Shown: positions 1 through 9,516 of the stretch, piece after piece | Layout: each line of letters opens with the position of its first letter | Position numbering within the stretch: position 1 is the stretch's first letter | Position numbers and translations under genes: made by a program | Assembly (NCBI RefSeq): GCF_001439925.1 | Contig: NZ_LMBV01000003.1 | Span: forward strand, 62,001 to 126,000 | Direction of reading: 5' to 3' | DNA: 64,000 nucleotides | From: Peribacillus muralis | GTDB taxonomy: Bacteria; Bacillota; Bacilli; Bacillales; DSM-1321 | Notes under the pieces: generated by a model | Seen by the model: only the letters and a program-made list of their open reading frames with translations | Told to the model about the DNA's origin: nothing | Databases searched by the model: none

Positions 1-634
1 GAGCATTTTCAAGCTCTCTTTGATCATTGCCATATTCATTTCCATATTCGCATTAGGAGTACTCGTGACAGGAAATTTCTCGTCTATTCTCTCTGAAAAT
101 AAGATGTCTCGTTTTACGGGGTTTGCAGATCCATTCGGGCAAGCGGGAGGCGACGGCTACCAGCTCGTCAACTCATTGTACGCAATAGGGTCAGGCGGCC
201 TTACAGGAGTCGGGCTTGGTGACAGTGTCCAAAAATACGGGTACCTCCCTGAATCACATACGGATTTCATCATATCCGTCATTGCAGAAGAACTTGGGAT
301 ATTCGGTGTGGGCTTCGTTTTATTGACACTAGGTTTTATCGTCCTTAGGGGATATGTGCTGTCAGCCAAATGTAAGGATCCATTCGGCAGCTTATTATTG
401 ATTGGCATCTCTTCCATGATCGCCATTCAAGTTGGCATCAATATTGGCGGAGCGACTGGACTCATTCCCATTACAGGGATTACGCTACCATTCATCAGCT
501 ATGGAGGTTCATCCCTATTGCTGCTAATGCTTTCGATGGGCATATTCCAAAATGTCGTCATGCGAATGAATTTACTGGAACAGAAGGAAAAGGTCATCTC
601 CATCTCCAAAGATGAGATCGCTTCTACGAAATAA
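1..634 (+). CDS. ftsW: FtsW/SpoVE/RodA-family cell-wall polymerase, 3' part
   Basis: C-terminal ~210 residues of a SEDS-family peptidoglycan glycosyltransferase; the open frame runs off the left edge, so the start is outside the window. SEDS proteins polymerise lipid II in the membrane during division, sporulation or elongation. Visible family features are the extracellular loop with GYQLVNSLYAIGSGG, the conserved PESHTDF segment, and a late membrane segment with LPFISYGGSS. The KCKDPFGSLL stretch is closer to B. subtilis FtsW than to SpoVE or RodA as I remember them, so the paralogue assignment is tentative while the family is certain. A bidirectional hairpin follows the stop. Confidence 0.85.
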   Translation, partial: SIFKLSLIIAIFISIFALGVLVTGNFSSILSENKMSRFTGFADPFGQAGGDGYQLVNSLYAIGSGGLTGVGLGDSVQKYGYLPESHTDFIISVIAEELGIFGVGFVLLTLGFIVLRGYVLSAKCKDPFGSLLLIGISSMIAIQVGINIGGATGLIPITGITLPFISYGGSSLLLLMLSMGIFQNVVMRMNLLEQKEKVISISKDEIASTK

Positions 635-639
635 GCATG

Positions 640-678
640 AAAAAAACAGGCAGTCGTAACGACAGCCTGTTTTTTTCA
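640..678. terminator. bidirectional intrinsic terminator
   Basis: ACAGGC...GCCTGT hairpin with one internal mismatch, with an A-run on the left and a T-run on the right. It sits between the convergent ftsW-like and nhaC-family genes and can serve both. Confidence 0.85.
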
Positions 679-2055
679 TTTATAATGGATACCTATTTTC
701 GTAAACCCAGAAATCAGACTGAGCAAAGGACAAAGCAGGCAAAAGAATGCAAATGGGGCATATTCAAGAGTTGAAACACCCAATACCTGTGTCAGGAACA
801 CACCGCAGACACCCCAAGGAACCAAAGGATTCACAACCGTTCCCGCATCTTCAAGTACCCTAGCAAGCGTTTTGGGCTGCAAGCCTAAATCTTCATATTT
901 CTGTTGAAAGGCTTTCCCAGGCAAGATAACGGACAAATACTGTTCACCTACAAGGAAATTCACGCTGATTCCGGCAAAAACAGTAGCTGAAATCACTTTC
1001 GCGACACTCGTCAATGAATTCTGGACCGCTTTTAAAATAGAAGGGATGACTCCCAATTCAAACAATAGTCCGCCCATCGCCAATGCCAGCAACACCATTG
1101 AAACGGAGAACATCATGCTTTCAATGCCTCCCCTTGATAAAATTGAGTCAAGTTGATCACTTCCACTCTTCAGTACAAATCCGCCGTATAAAATATCTGC
1201 TAGTTTTGCAACCGTCAAATTAGGCGTTTGTATGAAAGCGATGACAGCCGCAGAAATGATTCCAGCTGACAATGTCGGAATCGCCGACATCTTTTTCAAA
1301 GCCATGACTAGAATGATAATAAACGGAATCAAACTCCATATGCTTATATTCGTATCCATTTCCAAGGCTTTGGTCATGGCTTCGATTTCCTCAACACGAG
1401 CAACTTTGACATTCGGTGAAAGGAAGTAAAAGAAGATAAGCGATAGTAAAAAACCTGGAGTCGTAGTCCAAAGCATATTATTGATGTGTTCAAATAATGG
1501 TGCTCCAACCGTTCCCGATGCAAGGTTGGTAGAGTCAGATAATGGAGACATTTTATCCCCAAGAAACGCTCCGGAAATAATTGCACCGGCTGTAATCGCC
1601 AACGATAAATCCATCGCCGAAGCCATGCCTATTAAAGCAACGCCAATCGTGGCTGATGTTGTAAGCGAGCTCCCGATACAGAGCCCAATTAGCGAGCACA
1701 CTAGAAATGTGATCGCATAGAAATATTCACCAGAAATCCAGTCAAACCCATAGTACATGATAGTAGGGATCGTCCCGCTTGCCATCCAGATGGAAATCAG
1801 CATTCCAATGAAAAAGAATATATAAATGGCTCCCATACCAGTACCTGCACCTTTGACGATCGCCGCCTCCATTATTGAAAATGGCAGCTTCTTGAACTTC
1901 CCATAGAGAAATAAGAAAAGGATTGCCGCTATTATTGGAATATGGGGGGCAAGTCCATAATGTATGATTCCAGTTGCAATGATTAAGAATAGAATGGCCA
2001 AAACCCCTATTGCTTCAAGTAAGGAGAGTTTTAGCTTTGCATCTTCAAGACGCAT
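676..2055 (-). CDS. NhaC-family Na+/H+ antiporter
   Basis: Membrane antiporter of about 459 residues, with roughly a dozen hydrophobic segments. NhaC-family proteins exchange Na+ for H+; the related MleN exchanges malate/H+ for lactate/Na+. Family features seen are GSSLTTSATIG, GAFLGDKMSPLSD and LASGTVGAPLFEHI. I place the start at the ATG whose first residues are MRLEDAKLK, preceded by GCGGGGA. An upstream in-frame TTG at 2076 lacks a good ribosome site. It is a single gene. Whether it carries sodium alone or an organic acid cannot be decided from sequence. Confidence 0.85.
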   Translation of the reverse strand: MRLEDAKLKLSLLEAIGVLAILFLIIATGIIHYGLAPHIPIIAAILFLFLYGKFKKLPFSIMEAAIVKGAGTGMGAIYIFFFIGMLISIWMASGTIPTIMYYGFDWISGEYFYAITFLVCSLIGLCIGSSLTTSATIGVALIGMASAMDLSLAITAGAIISGAFLGDKMSPLSDSTNLASGTVGAPLFEHINNMLWTTTPGFLLSLIFFYFLSPNVKVARVEEIEAMTKALEMDTNISIWSLIPFIIILVMALKKMSAIPTLSAGIISAAVIAFIQTPNLTVAKLADILYGGFVLKSGSDQLDSILSRGGIESMMFSVSMVLLALAMGGLLFELGVIPSILKAVQNSLTSVAKVISATVFAGISVNFLVGEQYLSVILPGKAFQQKYEDLGLQPKTLARVLEDAGTVVNPLVPWGVCGVFLTQVLGVSTLEYAPFAFFCLLCPLLSLISGFTKIGIHYK

Positions 2056-2498
2056 GATGTATTTCCCCGCTTTCAATGTTGTATATTCTTTGAGGTAAGG
2101 CTAGGACCTTTTCACTCCTCACAATTACTGAAACGCTTTTAAGCACTAAAGCACTTATTTAATATATAGGAGTTTCAGATTATTGTCAAAGGAATAATTT
2201 AGTTTACTACTAAAGTTATATCGATCCTACTATCATATAAAACAAAGAAATGCACTACACTTCTACCTCAGCTACTAAAAATTTATATCTTCGCTAATTC
2301 ATTGGGCTATTAACAATGCTTAGCGGTTTGAAACGGAAAGGATTTTCTCATTAAGATCATTTAGGACAACGGAGCCTTTGTATACAGCTGACAAGCATAT
2401 ATTGAAGGGTAGTTCATCTGACAAGCCATCAAGATGTAGAACCTATATATGCGAAGCCCAATAGGTCGTAACAAGGGCCAATATTCAATGGGAATATC
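2056..2498. other. intergenic region, no gene seen
   Basis: AT-rich stretch between the start of the antiporter gene and the terminator of prfC. All frames carry frequent stops and I see no convincing ORF, RNA or repeat. It must hold the antiporter promoter (minus strand). Confidence 0.5.
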
Positions 2499-2536
2499 AA
2501 AAGGGGTTCGGAATTTAATTATTCCGAACCCCTTTT
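2499..2536 (-). terminator. prfC terminator, copy 1 of an identical hairpin
   Basis: Perfect 16-bp arms AAAAGGGGTTCGGAAT / ATTCCGAACCCCTTTT around a 6-nt loop, 41 bp downstream of the prfC stop. Exactly the same arms recur at 8566-8603. Confidence 0.85.
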
Positions 2537-2577
2537 ATCTATAAACAGAAACCGTGCATAGAACACGGGCTTCTACA

Positions 2578-4152
2578 TTATTTCAAATCCATGGGATTAT
2601 ATAATTCCACGTCAGGATTTTTATCTTGGAACCAACGAAGGGCAAACTCATTTTCAAATAAGAATGCGTATTTATCAAAGCGGTCTTTTACAAGAATGCT
2701 TCTTGAGCTATGAAGGTTTTCATCAAGCTTTTCATCTTCGGCCCAGCGTGTGATTTTACTGCCCATGCGCTCCATCAGGACTTCAACATTATACTCGTTC
2801 CTCATTCGATGCTCGAACACTTCGAATTGAAGCTGACCAACCGCACCAAGCAGATATTCTTCCATCCGGACCGTTTTGAAGAGCTGAATTGCCCCTTCTT
2901 GGACAAGTTGGTTAATTCCTTTATGGAAATGTTTTTGTTTCATGACGTTTTTAGCCGTTACCCGCATGAATAGTTCCGGTGTAAATTGTGGCAGCCTCTC
3001 AAACTGAAACATGTCTTTACTCGTCGTAATCGTATCGCCGATTTGGTAATTCCCTGTATCATATAAACCGATGATATCTCCGCTTACCGCTTCGTTTACC
3101 GTGTTCCGATCATCAGCCATGAATTGAGTGGAAGAAGAAAGGTTGATCGGCTTACCCGTCCTGCTCAAGTTTACGCTCATCCCACGCTCGAATTTACCCG
3201 AGCAGATACGAAGGAAAGCAATCCGATCACGGTGTTTTGGGTTCATATTCGCTTGAATCTTGAAAATGAAGCCGGAAAAATCCTGACTGACAGGATTCAT
3301 TTCACCAGATGTTGTCATACGTGCTTGAGGAGCTGGTGCGAATTTCAAGTAAGCATCCAAAAACGTCTGGACACCGAAAGTCGTCAAGGCACTTCCGAAG
3401 AATACAGGGCTAAGTTTACCATTCGCGATGTTTTCTTCAGAGAATTGGTTACCCGCTTCCGTCAACAGCATGATTTCTTCCAAGGTTTGCTCATACAACT
3501 GGGAATCCTTAAGTTTATGATCCGCTTCAAGTTCACCTTCGTCATTCAATGGAAGGAAACGCTCATCACCTTCCGTCTTGAACTGTTCGATCCGATTGTT
3601 GAACCGATCGTAAATGCCGACGAAGTCTTTGCCCATCCCGATTGGCCAGTTCATTGGGTATGTTTCGATGCCTAATACCTCTTCAAGCTCGGCAAGCAAT
3701 TCTAGCGGCATTTTACCTTGTCGGTCCATTTTGTTGATAAACGTGAAAATTGGTATCCCCCGCATCCGGCATACTTTGAATAATTTAACCGTCTGATCCT
3801 CGATTCCTTTTGCCGAGTCGATGATCATCACGGCGCTATCAACAGCCATCAGTGTCCGGTATGTGTCTTCACTGAAGTCTTGGTGACCAGGTGTATCGAG
3901 AATGTTGACACGGAAATCGTCATAATCAAATTGCATGACAGAGGACGTAACGGAAATTCCCCGTTGCTTTTCAATCTCCATCCAGTCACTTGTTGCATAC
4001 TTTCCTGTTTTTCTTGCTTTAACTGTTCCGGCATCACGAATCGCGCCACCAAACAGCAATAATTTTTCGGTCAAGGTCGTTTTCCCGGCATCTGGGTGAG
4101 AGATGATTGCGAAGGTCCGACGTGATTGGACCTCGTCTTTTAATGTAGTCAT
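2578..4152 (-). CDS. prfC: peptide chain release factor 3
   Basis: Translational GTPase of 524 residues, full length for RF3. RF3 recycles RF1/RF2 from the ribosome after peptide release. The G domain shows G1 SHPDAGKTT near residue 19, the switch region RGISV, G3 DTPGHQDF and G4 NKMDR, followed by the RF3-specific domains 2 and 3. The start ATG is preceded by AACGAAAGGAAC. It is monocistronic, with its own terminator. RF3 is patchily distributed and is absent from some Bacillus species, but nothing here looks foreign. Confidence 0.96.
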   Translation of the reverse strand: MTTLKDEVQSRRTFAIISHPDAGKTTLTEKLLLFGGAIRDAGTVKARKTGKYATSDWMEIEKQRGISVTSSVMQFDYDDFRVNILDTPGHQDFSEDTYRTLMAVDSAVMIIDSAKGIEDQTVKLFKVCRMRGIPIFTFINKMDRQGKMPLELLAELEEVLGIETYPMNWPIGMGKDFVGIYDRFNNRIEQFKTEGDERFLPLNDEGELEADHKLKDSQLYEQTLEEIMLLTEAGNQFSEENIANGKLSPVFFGSALTTFGVQTFLDAYLKFAPAPQARMTTSGEMNPVSQDFSGFIFKIQANMNPKHRDRIAFLRICSGKFERGMSVNLSRTGKPINLSSSTQFMADDRNTVNEAVSGDIIGLYDTGNYQIGDTITTSKDMFQFERLPQFTPELFMRVTAKNVMKQKHFHKGINQLVQEGAIQLFKTVRMEEYLLGAVGQLQFEVFEHRMRNEYNVEVLMERMGSKITRWAEDEKLDENLHSSRSILVKDRFDKYAFLFENEFALRWFQDKNPDVELYNPMDLK

Positions 4153-4385
4153 AAAATGTTCCTTTCGTTAGTGGAGTCATCAATATTTATAGGTGATTAT
4201 ATTGTATTTTTACATTGGAATGTCAACCTTTCCTGATCATACACAAGATATGTAAGCAGAAATATATCATAAGGCTAAAGCCTTGGCTATTTGGCATTCG
4301 TTTCAATCAACCTTACTATTTTAACACGATATGAAGGAAAGATGTAGAGGTGAATGAATCACAGGGTAAGGATTTGTACGGATGA
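4153..4385. other. intergenic region upstream of prfC
   Basis: No ORF with a ribosome site and no clear RNA. It should contain the prfC promoter on the minus strand; I could not pick one with confidence. Confidence 0.4.
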
Positions 4386-4412
4386 CAAAACAAAAGACGC
4401 CTGATCAGCGTC
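4386..4412 (-). terminator. weak terminator of the 38-aa gene
   Basis: GACGC/GCGTC stem around CTGATCA. On the minus strand it is followed by TTTTGTTTTG. Short stem, so moderate support. Confidence 0.5.
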
Positions 4413-4452
4413 CCTTCTCACAATTTCTGTCGTCTTCATTTCATATCGCTAT

Positions 4453-4569
4453 TTATCTTACGGTTTTCACCGCTTTTTGATTTTTTTTATTTTTCCAACG
4501 CTTCTTTACCTCTTTGAATATGATCGGCGCAGCCAAAATGACGGCTTTTTTTAAAAGTTTCTTCATCAT
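4453..4569 (-). CDS. 38-aa basic hydrophobic peptide, hypothetical
   Basis: Small ORF beginning MMKKLLKKA and ending KAVKTVR. It is lysine-rich with a short hydrophobic stretch (VILAAPIIF). The start is supported by AAAGGAC seven to eight bases upstream, and a small hairpin with a T-rich tail follows. The charge pattern suggests a short amphipathic or membrane-associated peptide; no function is known to me. The ribosome site and terminator make it more credible than a chance ORF. Confidence 0.55.
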   Translation of the reverse strand: MMKKLLKKAVILAAPIIFKEVKKRWKNKKNQKAVKTVR

Positions 4570-4869
4570 TCACCAGTCCTTTCTTTCTCATCCTTTACCC
4601 GCTTACTTCCTAAAAAAAACGTATATGAGCTATTGTTTTTCTGAAAGTTGAACTTCAGGAACTTTTTTCAATAAAGTAATGGATGGTCGAACCATGCACA
4701 TCATTTCCATTTTATTTATCCTCTTATATGTCTTCTCTACTATTATTTCCCCGAAAAAAGGTATAAAATACTTCCAATTGTTTTATCCTTTATAAAGGTG
4801 GGTATATATAATCCACTAAGAGCAAATTCTCACCATCAATTTTTAAAAATGTTTAGGAGGATTCATCGA

Positions 4870-5073
4870 ATGACAGTAACTGGTAAGGTAAAATGGTTTA
4901 ATAGTGACAAAGGGTTTGGATTCATTGAAGTGCCGAACGGAGACGATGTATTCGTCCATTTTTCTGCGATTCAGGGAGATGGTTTCAAAACACTTGATGA
5001 AGGACAAGAGGTCGAATTTGAAATTGAAGACGGAAGCCGTGGACCTCAAGCAAAAAACGTCGTAAAACTATAA
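4870..5073 (+). CDS. cold-shock protein (CspA/B family)
   Basis: 67-residue single-OB-fold nucleic-acid chaperone. RNP1 is seen as KGFGFIE and RNP2 as VFVHF. The start MTVTGKVKW is chosen because GGAGG lies just upstream (4855-4860); a longer in-frame extension to 4798 is leader sequence. Csp genes usually have long 5' leaders that fold differently in the cold, and the space upstream allows for one. It differs from the second csp gene at 40686 (more acidic C terminus), so these are two paralogues. Confidence 0.93.
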   Translation: MTVTGKVKWFNSDKGFGFIEVPNGDDVFVHFSAIQGDGFKTLDEGQEVEFEIEDGSRGPQAKNVVKL

Positions 5074-5106
5074 AATATCGAAACACCAACATAGGTCAAA
5101 ATCATT

Positions 5107-5147
5107 AAAAAGGATGTCGTCCACTTTCATGGGCAACATCCTTTTTT
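5107..5147. terminator. bidirectional terminator after csp
   Basis: AAAAAGGATGT...ACATCCTTTTTT hairpin between the convergent csp gene and the 86-aa ORF. Confidence 0.85.
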
Positions 5148-5406
5148 ATTTGGACAGCCTCAGCCGATACGGCTTTACTTTCCTTATCCCTTCATTCATT
5201 AAAATGATCCAAAACGAAATCGGGAACATGATCAACAGAGAAAGTCTTGATAGCCATGTCTTTCCTATTAAGGATAAAAGTGAGCGGGCAAGTCGATATT
5301 CCGTAACGATCAAGGACTCGGATATTGCCTGCACGGCTTCTTTAAGCTGATGACCAATTGCTTCTTTCCCTTCATATAATTTACTCATCTGTTTTATTTC
5401 AATCAT
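5146..5406 (-). CDS. 86-aa hypothetical protein with one membrane segment
   Basis: The N-terminal half is polar and probably helical (MIEIKQMSKLYEGKEA), followed by a hydrophobic segment around residues 50-70 (LSLLIMFPISFWIILM) and a basic tail. A very strong ribosome site (AAGGGGGGAG) precedes the ATG, which is the main reason to accept it as a real gene. The stop overlaps the bidirectional terminator. I do not recognise the family. The topology fits a small membrane-anchored protein with a cytoplasmic N terminus. Confidence 0.65.
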   Translation of the reverse strand: MIEIKQMSKLYEGKEAIGHQLKEAVQAISESLIVTEYRLARSLLSLIGKTWLSRLSLLIMFPISFWIILMNEGIRKVKPYRLRLSK

Positions 5407-5750
5407 GAATCTCCCCCCTTCTGGTATACTGATTTCTTTTATTCATCTATACATTTCCTCCAGGAGGGCCTATACATGGCTCTTGTAAAATTCCATTTCT
5501 ATTTATTTTTTTAACTTATCGACTTATTGCTCATATATGGGTTTTTCTATTATGAACCCCTTTAACAACGCGTGTTATCCCTGAATGACGCGTCTTATTA
5601 CAGTTAATTATAAAACAATATTTTCCAATATGAAACCACTTTCAGACAATACTTTTTAGTATAATGTCGGTAAACTCTCAAAACATTTTGTTTAATTTAT
5701 TTACAGTGGGGAACTAATGATAGTATCAATAAAAAAAGGAGTTGTTTTCA
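5407..5750. other. intergenic region with direct repeats upstream of ohr
   Basis: Mostly AT-rich. It contains two direct repeats ACGCGTnTTAT at 5568-5578 and 5588-5598, exactly 20 bp apart, and an AT-rich TATAAT at about 5660 that may be the -10 of ohr. The TACAATT-type OhrR operator of B. subtilis was not found. Confidence 0.4.
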
Positions 5751-6167
5751 TTGAAACCATTATATACAGCTACAGTTACCGTACACGGAGGACGTGAAGG
5801 ACATGTTAAGTCAGAGGATGGGATTCTTGATTTCGATGTCAGGTCACCTAAGGAACTAGGCGGTTCCGGTGAGAGTGCAACGAACCCTGAACAATTATTT
5901 GCGGCTGGTTATGCTGCCTGTTTTGATAGCGCCTTGAATCTCGTTCTGCAAAAGGAAAAGAAAAAAGTCGATACTTCCGTGACGGCAAATGTCACGATCG
6001 GTAAAGATGAAGCGGATGGCGGCTTTAAATTAGCTGTAGAGCTGGATATATCGATTCCAGACTTAAGCAAGGAAGAAGCCCAAGACTTTGCCAAAAAGGC
6101 ACATGCGGTGTGTCCATACTCAAAAGCAACCCGCGGAAATATCGATGTCACCCTCAACTTGGTATAA
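5751..6167 (+). CDS. ohr: organic hydroperoxide resistance protein Ohr
   Basis: 138-residue thiol peroxidase of the Ohr/OsmC family that reduces organic hydroperoxides in the cytoplasm. The two catalytic cysteines are seen in YAACFDSAL (Cys57) and AVCPYSKATRGN (Cys121); the conserved TNPEQLFAAGY precedes the first. I choose the TTG start giving MKPLYTATV because AAAAAAAGGAG lies 9-10 nt upstream; an in-frame TTG three codons earlier sits inside that spacing. No OhrR repressor gene is adjacent, unlike in B. subtilis. Confidence 0.93.
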   Translation: MKPLYTATVTVHGGREGHVKSEDGILDFDVRSPKELGGSGESATNPEQLFAAGYAACFDSALNLVLQKEKKKVDTSVTANVTIGKDEADGGFKLAVELDISIPDLSKEEAQDFAKKAHAVCPYSKATRGNIDVTLNLV

Positions 6168-6176
6168 GGATTGAAA

Positions 6177-6215
6177 AGAAAAGGAATGACCCCTTAACAG
6201 GGTCATTCCTTTTTT
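6177..6215. terminator. bidirectional terminator between ohr and MFS gene
   Basis: 12-bp perfect stem AAGGAATGACCC/GGGTCATTCCTT with a 7-nt loop, A-run upstream and T-run downstream. Confidence 0.9.
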
Positions 6216-7519
6216 CATTTCACTTCTTCCATATTCCTCAACCTTAACAGAAAGACCAGCCCTATCACCGCCATGATGATCAGTGACCCTAAAGCCATCC
6301 GGCTCGCCAGTGTACCAAGATCATGAAAAATCAGTGTAATCGTTCCATACAAAAGGGGTCCAATTATCGATGAAACTTTACCGGAGAATGCAAACATCCC
6401 AAAAAACTGGCCTCTCTTCTTCTCAGGCGTCAATTCAATGATATACGTCCTTGATGTCACCCACATCGAACCAAGCGAAACGCCAAACATACTCCCTGCA
6501 ATCCAGAACCAAAGAGCGGTTTGTGCAAACACGGCGATAAACAAAGCGATCACGAGCAGCATCCCCACATATGTCACAGCTAGACGAGGTCCCTTCGACT
6601 GCGTGATATATCCAAATAGAAACGAGCCGGCAATACTCGATATTGTTGATACTAAGTAAAGTAAAATGAATCCGCTTGAGGAAAACCCCACGACAGTCTT
6701 GGCATATACAGCCATCATGCCAATCGTGGTCGCAATTGCGTCGTTTAAGAAGAAATAGGCAATCATGAAGGTGAATATCGGGCGATAAGACCTCATCTCC
6801 TTAAATGTTGCCTTGATCTCCTTATAACCAGATAAGAATGGTTGTTTCTCTTTTTGCGGCTTTGGCGTCTCCTTTATTAAAAAGAACAAGGGAAGGGAAA
6901 AAACGAGAAATAAAATCGCCGTGGGCATAAAGGCTTCATGCGAGCTGCCTTTACTAATGAATGGATAGATGGACAACCCCACTAACGTTCCTAAATAACC
7001 AACGGCAACGCCAAATCCCGATATAAGCGGCATTTGCTGCTTCGTACCCAAATCACTCATCATCGTATCATAGAAAACGAGACTGGAATGGTAGAAAAAC
7101 TTAGCGATAACAAATAAAAGAATGACGATGACCAAGGAAATTGGAATGCCAAGAAACATTCCCTCAAAGGACACTCCCCCGAAAACCCCCATAGAAAATG
7201 TACTTACAACGGAAAGGAGTGTAAAAATCACGATATATTTTTTCATCTTCCCGGTTCGATCGATCATGACACCAAACAACGGGGCAAACAAAACAAGAAA
7301 CAAGCTGGCTAATGCATTTGCGTAAGAAATGAAGGTACTGGCAATTTGGTCAAGAACAGCATTATCCCCAATCTGTTCCTGGAGGAAAAATGGAAAGAAA
7401 ATCGTATTGATATTAGAAGAAAAAATCGTATTGGCAAAATCGTATAAGGCCCATGAGAGAACGGGCACCGAAAAATATAAACCAAGATTACCCTTCCACT
7501 TTTTAGGATTCTGTCTCAT
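6215..7519 (-). CDS. UMF1/Atg22-type MFS transporter
   Basis: About 434 residues with around twelve membrane segments. The N-terminal signature YDFANTIFSS is characteristic of the UMF1 (Atg22-like) branch of the major facilitator superfamily, whose bacterial substrates are mostly unknown. The start MRQNPKKWK is chosen because GGGGGGAAGAG sits directly upstream; the open frame extends 34 codons further, to 7621, without a ribosome site. Loop 2-3 has the MFS-like GVMIDRTGKMKK. The substrate cannot be predicted. Confidence 0.85.
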   Translation of the reverse strand: MRQNPKKWKGNLGLYFSVPVLSWALYDFANTIFSSNINTIFFPFFLQEQIGDNAVLDQIASTFISYANALASLFLVLFAPLFGVMIDRTGKMKKYIVIFTLLSVVSTFSMGVFGGVSFEGMFLGIPISLVIVILLFVIAKFFYHSSLVFYDTMMSDLGTKQQMPLISGFGVAVGYLGTLVGLSIYPFISKGSSHEAFMPTAILFLVFSLPLFFLIKETPKPQKEKQPFLSGYKEIKATFKEMRSYRPIFTFMIAYFFLNDAIATTIGMMAVYAKTVVGFSSSGFILLYLVSTISSIAGSFLFGYITQSKGPRLAVTYVGMLLVIALFIAVFAQTALWFWIAGSMFGVSLGSMWVTSRTYIIELTPEKKRGQFFGMFAFSGKVSSIIGPLLYGTITLIFHDLGTLASRMALGSLIIMAVIGLVFLLRLRNMEEVK

Positions 7520-7705
7520 CTCTTCCCCCCTTATCGTTCTTACCTTATATGTATTCCATAACTGGTCAATAAATCCTTTCCATTCTCGAACAACGAAAGA
7601 TTTCAACATATTAAGGAACATGCTTTTTTCTTACCCAACATGTAAAATGATGAAATGAGGCTGACAATGGACAGAGGAAGTTTATTTTTTCCAAAAGGAG
7701 TGTGA

Positions 7706-8530
7706 ATGGTGATTGAATTTCCCTTAATAATTTTAATAATCATACTTTTTCTCTTTGTCCTTAAGCTGAACGGATCGAAGAGCATTTTCCAAGAGAACCT
7801 CCATACACAGCATTCCCCCCTCAAGATCGGACATCGCGGCGCTGCTGGATATTGCCCTGAGAATACAATCGCTTCTTATAAGAAAGCGATAGAATTGGGA
7901 GCTGAAGTACTTGAGCTCGATATTCATCTTAGCAAGGATGATGTACTTGTCGTTCATCATGACCCAACCCTAAATCGGACGACAAGCGGTAAAGGCAACC
8001 TCCGTGATTACACTGCCGCCGAATTAAAGGAATTGGATGCCGGGAGCTGGTATCATCCTCGTTTCAAAAACGAGCGGATCCCTTTATTAAGTGAAGTATT
8101 GGAAAGGTTCCGGTCCGAGGCCGGGTTCTTGATTGAACTAAAACATCCAGCCCTATACCCCGGCATTGAGGCAAAGCTTGCAGAGGAGCTAAGAAAATTC
8201 ACCGCATCCGCATCAATTACTCAGCCGATCTTGATTCATTCTTTCGATGCGGAATCGATGAAACGGTTTCATGTACTAATGCCGGACGTACAAGTAGGGG
8301 TTTTAATAAAGCGAAGAATCGATGACGAAACATTAAAGGAACTAGCAAAATTTGCTTCATTTATAAATCCAAAGCAAACGATCCTGAATCCGAAGCTTCA
8401 GCAGCGTATCCAAAAGCATGGAATGAAAGTATATACTTGGACAGTCAACAATAAAAACCGCGTGCGCATGTTCGAGAAAATGAGGATAGATGGCATCATT
8501 TCCGATTTCCCCGATTATTTCTCGGATTGA
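7706..8530 (+). CDS. glycerophosphodiester phosphodiesterase, membrane-anchored
   Basis: 274 residues: an N-terminal hydrophobic anchor (about residues 5-22), then a GDPD TIM barrel. It hydrolyses glycerophosphodiesters to glycerol 3-phosphate and an alcohol. Catalytic features are His43 in GHRGAAG, the metal ligands Glu70/Asp72 in LELDIH, and His85 in HHDPTLNRTT. The uncleaved-looking anchor suggests it works at the outer face of the membrane, perhaps on lipid or teichoic-acid fragments. The ATG follows AAAAGGAG. Confidence 0.93.
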   Translation: MVIEFPLIILIIILFLFVLKLNGSKSIFQENLHTQHSPLKIGHRGAAGYCPENTIASYKKAIELGAEVLELDIHLSKDDVLVVHHDPTLNRTTSGKGNLRDYTAAELKELDAGSWYHPRFKNERIPLLSEVLERFRSEAGFLIELKHPALYPGIEAKLAEELRKFTASASITQPILIHSFDAESMKRFHVLMPDVQVGVLIKRRIDDETLKELAKFASFINPKQTILNPKLQQRIQKHGMKVYTWTVNNKNRVRMFEKMRIDGIISDFPDYFSD

Positions 8531-8565
8531 AACACTTGACGAAAAGGCGGATTCAGTTTGTAGAC

Positions 8566-8603
8566 AAAAGGGGTTCGGAATAATTTAATTCCGAACCCCT
8601 TTT
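8566..8603 (+). terminator. GDPD terminator, copy 2 of an identical hairpin
   Basis: The same perfect 16-bp arms as at 2499-2536, around the loop AATTTA. Preceded by GTTTGTAGAC, a motif seen in inverted form (GTCTACAAAC) beside another terminator at 26949. Confidence 0.85.
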
Positions 8604-8768
8604 CCCCTAAATTCAAGTGATTGCAGCACTATATGCCCGCTATGTTAAATCATTTTTAGCTCTTTTCATCACCAACTAGCCATCCTCTTTACATTCATGA
8701 CAGTGAAGCATGGACAATTTTTAGAATTCGCCTTAAAGTAGAACGATTCGACCCGTGCGGATTGTTTT

Positions 8769-9221
8769 TTAGAAGCACTGAATGGCTAGTATTTCATTTA
8801 TGTCCGTTCCATAATAGGACCATCGCTGTTGACTTTTTCTCCATCGATAGCCTGCTACGGAATTATAGCCAGCATAAGTAGGATAAAACCAGAACGAACG
8901 GCCATTTCTTAGCCAAACATACGTATTCTGGTATAAGCATCCCTTCAATGAACCTGCATCTATCGACTTAAGCATTTCTCCAGTAAATGTTGGAATAAAT
9001 AAAGGCGGTACCAAATGCGGCGGACTTGGTTGACCTGCACCTTGATAAAAGCCAGACGGGCCAGGGGGTCCAGGCATTCTTTCAACCATTTGTTGTTTTT
9101 CAACTGGATAAGGGGCTGCCCATAAATCATTTTCGTTGTTTTGTCGATGCACATTCGGATATGCATCATTTCCAGATTTATAATAGTCATTATGCTGATT
9201 GAACGAATCGTACGGTTCCAT
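8769..9221 (-). CDS. 150-aa protein with collagen-like stretch, hypothetical
   Basis: Tyr/Asn/Pro-rich N-terminal half with a short collagen-like PGPPGPSG at about residues 51-58, then a conserved-looking globular C-terminal domain rich in aromatic residues (YVWLRNGRSFWFYP, VAGYRWR, WSYYGTDI). I recall similar proteins in many Bacillaceae, often labelled transporter without basis. The composition and lack of a signal peptide would fit a spore-surface or coat protein, but this is inference. A strong GAGGTGAAGAGGG precedes the ATG. It is monocistronic. Confidence 0.75.
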   Translation of the reverse strand: MEPYDSFNQHNDYYKSGNDAYPNVHRQNNENDLWAAPYPVEKQQMVERMPGPPGPSGFYQGAGQPSPPHLVPPLFIPTFTGEMLKSIDAGSLKGCLYQNTYVWLRNGRSFWFYPTYAGYNSVAGYRWRKSQQRWSYYGTDINEILAIQCF

Positions 9222-9516
9222 CCCTCTTCACCTCATGATTGAATTCCTTTTATCCATATGTAGACTAATGGCCATGTGTGCAATTGCTGCCCCCAATATG
9301 CTCATGCTTCTGGATTATTCATGTGCATTTCTCATCAACTTCATCGAAGTGTAAATATTCCCTGTTTATTTATTGAAATTATCCTATATTTTTTGGCATT
9401 ATTGCATTACAATTTGATATAGTGTTCTTAATGATTTAAACTCAGTATGATTAGATTTTAATTTAGCGGTCAACTGAACGACCTAATCTTATCTTAGAAA
9501 AAAACGAGGGATTCCT

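Noticed and set aside
3124-3675. 183-codon ORF antisense to prfC
   Set aside because: Shadow of a clearly coding release-factor gene on the other strand.
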